From Mesodorylaimus sp. YZB2_4 (Eukaryota; Nematoda; Enoplea; Dorylaimida; Dorylaimidae): 64,000 nucleotides of DNA. Both the position numbers and the translations under genes were made by a program. Positions 58,570 to 64,000 of the stretch are shown here, in pieces. The notes below the pieces were generated by a model. It had not been told where the DNA came from. It saw nothing but the letters and a program-made list of their open reading frames with translations, and did not search any database. Each line of letters starts with the position of its first letter. The stretch's first letter is position 1. The stretch lies in contig JASANH010001664.1 of the NCBI GenBank assembly GCA_030248295.1, positions 1-64,000 of the forward strand, written 5' to 3'.

Positions 58570-59500
58570 TTGCTAGAAGAGCTGGAAAAAAGGCTCAGCA
58601 ACGCATATTTTAATCGGGTTGACATAATAGTGGGCGAGATCCAGTTTTTCCTATCCGTCCGCCCTAAACTTTTCAATTGTCAACTGTGGTGTACGTCAGA
58701 AAACACCACTTTCAGTAATAGAAATGTACATGGTGCAGTTCAGCGCATGCTCATTCCGTACATTCTAAATGGTTCAGGCCTGTTTTTCAGAGGAGGCGTT
58801 GGGCGCGTAACATTTTCAAGTGTACATGTGGGATCAGCGGGGAAGAGTATTAGTGTCATTCCTGCAAAAGGCAGATTTGGAAGACAAGTGTCAGAATGTG
58901 GAACAAAGAGGGATGTGCACGATGCGAGTCGTTTGCGGATGAAAAACAGTGACTGAAGTAGGTGCTCGTGTCAGATTTTACAAGCGAGCATGAAGGAGGT
59001 CTTGAATGCGAGTGCAATAAAAACAAGACCAACTACATTTAGAGTAAGCCAGTACATTCAGCACTTTTCCAGAATTGTTTTATGCTTTACTGCCTTAAGT
59101 AAAGGGATCATGCTAGCAAAGCTGACTGTCTGGCCTACGTAACACCGTGTGTCGTGTGAACGAAGCTAAAATTAGGGACAAAACGACTTCAAGGACATCA
59201 TTTTTTTAAAAAAGAAATCGCAGGAAGTTTTAAAATATGAATTCGATGTGGTGAAGCACTATGAAACACTATGAAACAGTCTGGTCCTAGTGGTGAAGCA
59301 TTGTGCCAACGGAGTGGACCAATTAAACTGGTTTTGATTTCTCAAGCTCGACTTTTTCAAAGCAATGCTCAAAAGTAAGTTTGCTCCACATCGTGTTTGC
59401 AATTGCGATACACATTAATAATGGTCCTGGCCGCGGTCGCGGTGATCACATCATTCAAAGAGTGAGGACGCAAGTATAAATCACGCACAAGAGCGCGCAT
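58570..59500. other. Intergenic, no gene recognised
   Basis: A 128-codon frame at 58570-58956 has no domain and no signal peptide, and I do not call it. The rest shows nothing. Confidence 0.45.
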
Positions 59501-59509
59501 TTTTCGCCG

Positions 59510-60740
59510 TTTTTTAGAAAAGCATTTGACCGTGTTCATCACAACCGATTGCTCAGCGTCTTATTAAACCATCATTCACTCTGTCCAAAGTTAGTACGTT
59601 GGATATCGTCCTATTTACGTGGTCGCTCACAAATGGTAGCTGTGGACTCAGCTGTTTCAAGGACGATTCCAGTTCCATCCGGTGTACCTCAAGGGTCCGT
59701 TTTGGCCCCAACTTTATTTATTGCGTTCATGAATCCTATTTTGGAAAAGTTCGAGGCATGGTCTGCCGAAAATTTCAAACCAGACATACTTCTACAAGCA
59801 TACGCCGATGATCTCGTTTTATTAGCACCGTCCAAAGTGGCTGAAACCATATCAGAAACTCTTCAGCCTGCAATCGATTTCATAGATCAGCTCATAAGTG
59901 AAAGTGGTCTCGAGTTCAACGCGCAAAAGACACAAGCGTGCGTCTTCCATCTTGATCATAAGAGGCATGACTATCGTCAAATCGTTCTCAAAGGAGTTCC
60001 GATCTTGTTCACCGACGTGGTCAAATACCTCGGGGTGCATTTTACTTTCGATCTCTCATTTAAAGATCATTGTCATCTGATTGCGGCTGCGGCTCGGCGT
60101 ATGGTTGGTGCGTTTAGGAAGAAATTTGGGAAATTCGCCACCCATGTTTTACAAACAGTTTACACATCCTGCGTACTTCCAAAATTGGAATACGGCTGCT
60201 CTGCGTGGGATCCTATTCAATCACAATCAATCAAAGACCTTGAACGCTCTCAAAAGTTTGCAGCCCAATGTATAAAGAACGACTGGCATTCCGATTACTC
60301 CCGCATTCTTCAAGATTTGAATTGGTCAAGTCTCGAGCGTCGCCGTCAACAACTGAAACTCGTTCAATTTTACAAGTTCTATCACGGTTACCATGCTTAT
60401 CCAAATGCCCGTTTTGCTCACACCGACCAATCCGGACTACGCCGCAGTCACCGCATTGGATTGCCGCCACACCATCTCAACAATTCTCGACCTCGAACTG
60501 AATCGTTTAAACAGGCATTTGAATACTCATCGATTGTTCTATGGAACTCAATACCAAACGAAGTCGCCTGGACTTATTATGTGACAAGTTTTAAGACAAA
60601 CGTTCTGAATTACATTCCTTGACCCCGTTATGATTAGTTTTACTCGACATGAGCTGTTTATTTTCTTTCGTTTATGTGTCCTTCTGCTTTATCAGTGCAC
60701 GATCTGTGCTTCGCAGTCGAAGTCATACAATACAATAGAA
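59510..60740 (+). mobile_element. 5'-truncated non-LTR retrotransposon (LINE), copy 2
   Basis: The element starts abruptly within the first catalytic block of reverse transcriptase (RKAFDRVHHNR) and ends after a short 3' UTR in (ATACA)n at about 60724-60738. 5' truncation and a short simple-repeat tail are typical of target-primed reverse transcription in CR1/L2/Daphne-like clades. It is related to the 6.9-8.7 kb copy but much less decayed. Confidence 0.9.
59513..60622 (+). CDS. Partial LINE reverse transcriptase, C-terminal half, open frame
   Basis: The frame runs uninterrupted for 369 codons from the truncation point to TGA 60620, with no ATG at its start. Visible blocks are KAFD (first catalytic aspartate), VPSGVPQGSVLAPTLFI, LQAYADDLVLLA (YADD catalytic pair near 59800), GLEFNAQKTQACVF and KYLGVHFTFDLSFKDH, then the thumb and C-terminal region ending FEYSSIVLWNSIPNEV. 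The whole region is intact, so the insertion is fairly recent. It cannot be autonomous, because the endonuclease and the first part of the polymerase are absent. Confidence 0.85.
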   Translation, partial: FRKAFDRVHHNRLLSVLLNHHSLCPKLVRWISSYLRGRSQMVAVDSAVSRTIPVPSGVPQGSVLAPTLFIAFMNPILEKFEAWSAENFKPDILLQAYADDLVLLAPSKVAETISETLQPAIDFIDQLISESGLEFNAQKTQACVFHLDHKRHDYRQIVLKGVPILFTDVVKYLGVHFTFDLSFKDHCHLIAAAARRMVGAFRKKFGKFATHVLQTVYTSCVLPKLEYGCSAWDPIQSQSIKDLERSQKFAAQCIKNDWHSDYSRILQDLNWSSLERRRQQLKLVQFYKFYHGYHAYPNARFAHTDQSGLRRSHRIGLPPHHLNNSRPRTESFKQAFEYSSIVLWNSIPNEVAWTYYVTSFKTNVLNYIP

Positions 60741-60759
60741 AATGAAAGCAAGCCACATT

Positions 60760-62320
60760 TTGAAAGCTGAAGCATGACATCATACCATTCTTTGCATCAG
60801 ACAAGAACACAGAAATATTAACCACTCTCAGATATCCTTCTTACCGAAGCCAGATATCTTCAATTCTTTTCCACTCATCATGGACTTATCAATCAGGGCC
60901 GGTAAATTCTTCTGTGCCAAATTTGAGCAGCTAAATGGCCAGCAGAAGCCGAATGATCACCGTCACGTCATTCAAGCGAGCGTTAATGCAGTTTTGGAAA
61001 AAAGATTCAGTTTCAGTCACAGTCAACTGGATAAAGATTCAGTCGGCTGAATTTCACTAAATGATTCAGTTTTTCTGGCAAAAAAGTTTTGTATCTGAAT
61101 ATGAAAGCTTGGCGAGCAGAAATCTCCACTTTTCGTCATCGGATACCACACTTTTGCATGTAAGACTTCAAACAGTTCACAAGGGACCCGTCAACCATGT
61201 CAAACTTGACATAATGAATGATTGTAATGTGTAACAGTGCCAAAATAAGCTCTATGCAAAATATTGGGCCCGCCTGACCGATTGGTCAGCAGTGGCCCCC
61301 CTGAAATCCTGCGAACATTTTAAAGTCATCCAGCTAAGTCAACGCCCAAGACCCGAGTGTTGGAGCACAAAGCCTAAAGCCTGGAACCTGGAAACCGAGT
61401 TTAGACAAACCCTGCAAGGTTCTTGCAATAGTCTGTCTTATTGTCGCACAGGAATTCAAAAACTTGCAGGACTTCAGTCGCTGACCACTGCTGACAAGTT
61501 GGCCAGACGGGTCCAATATTTTGCACATAGATTTATCTTGCACCTAGGAAAACTTGCAGTCATCGATTACATCTAGTTTAACTTGACGATTGGCAAAGCT
61601 TCCTCAGATAAAGGAGATGCAGCTTTAACATGTTTTCCAATGGAATGATTGAAATTATAGAAGCCCTTTTTTATACAGTATTTGCATCATGCTGACTCCT
61701 ATTTAACATGCATCTCACTCTGCAAACTCTTTCAATCCGCTAGCGTAGGAGGAGGAGATAAACCATTGCAATAACTAATACAAAGATGCGGCAATTATCT
61801 ATGTTCGGGGTACCTTGACACTTTTTCTGGGCTGGGGGGATTCAAACGAACCCTTGCCCCCCCCCCCCCCCCCCCTGCGTACGCGGCTGAGGCGGGTCCG
61901 GGCTGCCGTCGCGTGCAACAGGGTGGTGATCACTGGTCGACAGAGAACGAGACTGGAGGCTCAAGTAAGCCCTTGCCCGTTATCTCCACCGTCTCGCCTG
62001 CAGCTCTCAAGGAATATCAGCACCCTCCAGCCAGCCCATTGGTCTTCACGGCTGTTCAGTTTCTGCTCGGACATCCTGGCAGTCGAGATGGCTACAGTTT
62101 TCACTTCTCGCCTCACCGAGACTGATGAGGAGTAGCATCGAAAAAGGGAGAGTTCGTAGTTTATAGTTTTATTTTATTGGGTCTTCATTTCGGCTATAAT
62201 TTTTCCGATCAGCCTCTCCTGGCTGAAAGTAAGCCATGTCGGAGAGTTGCATATTCCTATCCTGCCTTTCAAACCTTGTCTCTTCAGCGCTTTCCGAATA
62301 AGCACGGTTCAGTGTGGCAA
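60760..62320. other. Intergenic, no gene recognised
   Basis: The only marked feature is a C-run of about 19 at 61857-61875. Open frames at 61292-61576 and 61815-62135 lack protein-like features. Confidence 0.5.
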
Positions 62321-62324
62321 TATA

Positions 62325-62466
62325 CAGTCGACCTCGGATAATTGCAACAAGTCCCCACTCCCTGACAGTATGTTTTCCGTGTATTTCCACTTCGGATAAT
62401 TGCTACTTTGTCTAATTGCAACTCATTTTGGCGTCCGGATCGGTTGCAATGATCCGAGGTCGACTG
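62325..62466. mobile_element. 142-bp pogo/Tigger-like MITE with TA duplication
   Basis: The ends CAGTCGACCTCGGATAATTG and its partner form 24-base inverted repeats with one mismatch, flanked by TA on both sides (62323-62324 and 62467-62468). CAGTCGACC-type ends and a TA target fit the pogo/Tigger branch of the Tc1/mariner superfamily. There is no coding capacity. Confidence 0.85.
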
Positions 62467-62587
62467 TACTGGCAATCAGGGTGCTAGAAACCCTGCCCTT
62501 AGCATCTTGACTTTATTATGCTAATACTCACGATTAGTAATTTTAAAAGTACTATTACTATACGTAGCCCCGTATTTGTCCACTCGG

Positions 62588-62830
62588 GAGTGCCTTCCCG
62601 TGCCCTGATAAGACATACAGTAGAAGCGAACTTGGTAAACACACCTCCTTTTATGGTTAGTGCGAGGGGGAGATCAAACAATCATTGACCCAGGGAGTTT
62701 CATGGGAAGTGTCGTGTTTTCCTACTGACGATAAGGTACCCTTCCGTGCTCTGATAAGACATTTAAAGCAGACCCGGTTAGCACGTGTCCTTATGAACGG
62801 GGCGAGGAGAGATCAGTCATCGAGCGCAGA
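62588..62830. repeat. Two diverged tandem copies of a ~100-bp unit
   Basis: Segments 62590-62690 and 62736-62830 share CTTCCCGTGCCCTGATAAGA / CTTCCGTGCTCTGATAAGA and later GGGGAGATCAA / GGAGAGATCAG in the same order. The family is unknown. Confidence 0.6.
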
Positions 62831-63321
62831 TAGATAAGCTTAGATTAAAGTTTTAAAGTAGACCGTGGTTGAATCGAATCATTCATATACAGCACTGTGT
62901 TCGAGCGTGCAGAGTAATGGTCGCGTGTGTGCGGGGCGATGGATCGCAGTGTTTTTCAGTGCGTATGGTGCAATATGACTACTTGGCCGAGAACCCTCGG
63001 CTTTACACGCTGCAGCAACACAGCGAGTTCCCTCTCTTCTCTTGAGACCAGAGGAGCCGGGCCATTGTGGGTGATGGAGAGTGGAGGGCCACGAGCGAGG
63101 ACGAAAAACGGAGGTACAAGGAGGAGGCCGCGTAAATGTGGCGACAAATACGGGCAGCCAGGGAGCTGCCCACGTAGGTTTAGCGCGCTATCTCGGTAAT
63201 GCAACACGGCCCCGCCTCCTCGCGCCGTTGCCGCCAGAAGCAGACAGCATTTTGATGATGTTTTACGTTCAAATCAAGCGCGAACTGCGACTGCTTATTG
63301 CAAACAGTCTGCTCGCGTCTG

Positions 63322-63337
63322 TAGCAACGCGTTGCTA
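63322..63337. promoter_or_regulatory. Perfect 16-bp palindrome TAGCAACGCGTTGCTA
   Basis: The palindrome consists of two RFX-like half-sites (GTTGCTA) in everted orientation. A further CCTAGCAAC half-site lies at about 63436. There is no gene nearby, so a regulatory role is only a suggestion. Confidence 0.3.
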
Positions 63338-63405
63338 AAGGAGGGAAAAAAGGGAGGAGTTAGAAAAAAGAGGGGGGCACCTCGCGAGGGCAGTTTAAAG
63401 CAAAA

Positions 63406-63456
63406 AGGCGAACTACAGTTTGTGGGCGGGTCGTCGCCTAGCAACTTGTAGTTCGC
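63406..63456. repeat. Hairpin with 12-bp GGCGAACTACAG stem
   Basis: GGCGAACTACAG and its near reverse complement TTGTAGTTCGCC are separated by about 27 bases. This could be the ends of a very small MITE or an RNA hairpin. Confidence 0.5.
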
Positions 63457-63874
63457 CGTTTGGCGATTGACCAAGAAATGCGTTTGCCCCGATGTTTCGA
63501 AAATGAGTCACCAGCTGTGTCAACATTGTAGGCCTACGTTTTATCAGGGGGTGGGGCCTTGATGTATATAATTGAAGAATCTTGTGTGATAATGCGATTA
63601 GCAATCATCGAAACATATCACTCCTAATTTCATCGGCTGATTGATGGACCAAAAAAAATACTCGATCAGTGCACCTACTGCAAGAATAGTTAGCAATTAT
63701 GCTTGACAATGGAATTAAAAAGTTCTTTTTAATCGCTTTCGATTTCAAAGACAGCGCTATTCCAAAAGAAGGATATTGTGGAGCTATTGGACTCCTGACT
63801 GGTTCATTTGCAATGATACTATCTGCTTTCAGCGCTTTTGCCGTTTGATCCCCAGGCAAAGGCTGTTATAAGGC

Positions 63875-64000
63875 CGGCTGAAGCCGAATGTCACCTCAAG
63901 CTTAAGTCTTGTATGTACCAGACTAAGCCTAAGCCTGGTGTCATATGCCAGCCTAAGCTTTAGCCAAAGCCTAGTACCAGCCTAAGCTAATCGGGCCAGC
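63875..64000. repeat. Degenerate AGCCTAAGC-type tandem repeat, runs off the window
   Basis: CCTAAGC/CTTAAGTC-type units recur about every 10-20 bases to the end of the window, with an overall purine/pyrimidine pattern of GCCTAAGCY. The style resembles the subterminal arrays of the 31 kb element, so a mobile-element end is possible. Confidence 0.5.

Noticed and set aside
62927..63210. Cysteine-containing frames near 63 kb on both strands
   Set aside because: GC-rich overlapping frames on both strands with no domain; composition is enough to explain them.

Overview
The window is nuclear DNA from a multicellular animal with short GT-AG introns. I think it is a nematode, from protein family signatures: an intronless Sra/Srab/Sre-like seven-helix receptor, a Methyltransf_21-type protein of the kind expanded in nematodes, and a secreted protein that combines Kunitz domains with many lustrin-type cysteine-rich repeats. 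Fragments of mitochondrial DNA read sensibly only with the invertebrate mitochondrial code (TGA=Trp, AGA/AGG=Ser). The species cannot be named from the sequence; an enoplean nematode is a guess.

Layout. 0.2-1.2 kb: 5' end of a BEL/Pao-like LTR element. 1.0-5.9 kb: a very G-poor (+ strand) low-complexity stretch ending in A/C homopolymers, biologically odd and possibly an assembly artefact. 6.0-8.7 kb: a long hairpin and a decayed non-LTR retrotransposon. 9.3-10.6 kb: dispersed repeats, including an element with terminal inverted repeats (TIRs). 11.8-13.0 kb: a secreted, probably membrane-anchored protein with a C-terminal thrombospondin type 1 repeat. 13.6-18.15 kb: a nuclear mitochondrial insertion (ATP6 as an inverted pair, 12S, 16S in the opposite sense, COX1, ND4), all decayed. 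18.2-24.8 kb: two TIR elements and no recognisable gene apart from one exon-like piece.

25.0-45.0 kb: two directly repeated 11-exon genes for DOMON-containing copper type II ascorbate-dependent monooxygenases (MOXD1 / dopamine beta-hydroxylase family). I could follow the reading frame through every junction of both (660 and 653 residues), and all six copper ligands are present in both. Between them lie a TIR element with subterminal arrays, a second BEL/Pao-like fragment, a broken FkbM-type methyltransferase, another TIR element, an intact single-exon Methyltransf_21-type gene and a tRNA-derived SINE.

47.0-51.7 kb: an 11-exon gene for a 967-residue secreted protein (two Kunitz domains, about 13 lustrin-like repeats, EB-like tail). 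52.7-53.9 kb: the receptor. 55.3-56.4 kb: a second copy of the 9.9 kb TIR element, holding a mariner-type transposase remnant. 57.4-58.4 kb: a BTB-domain gene on the minus strand. 59.5-60.7 kb: a 5'-truncated non-LTR element with an open reverse transcriptase C-terminal half. 61-64 kb: MITEs, palindromes and degenerate repeats.

The genes do not form one pathway. The main themes are secreted or cell-surface proteins, one tandem duplication with apparent gene conversion, and dense mobile DNA. All exon joins were made by eye from frame and splice consensus, without transcript evidence.
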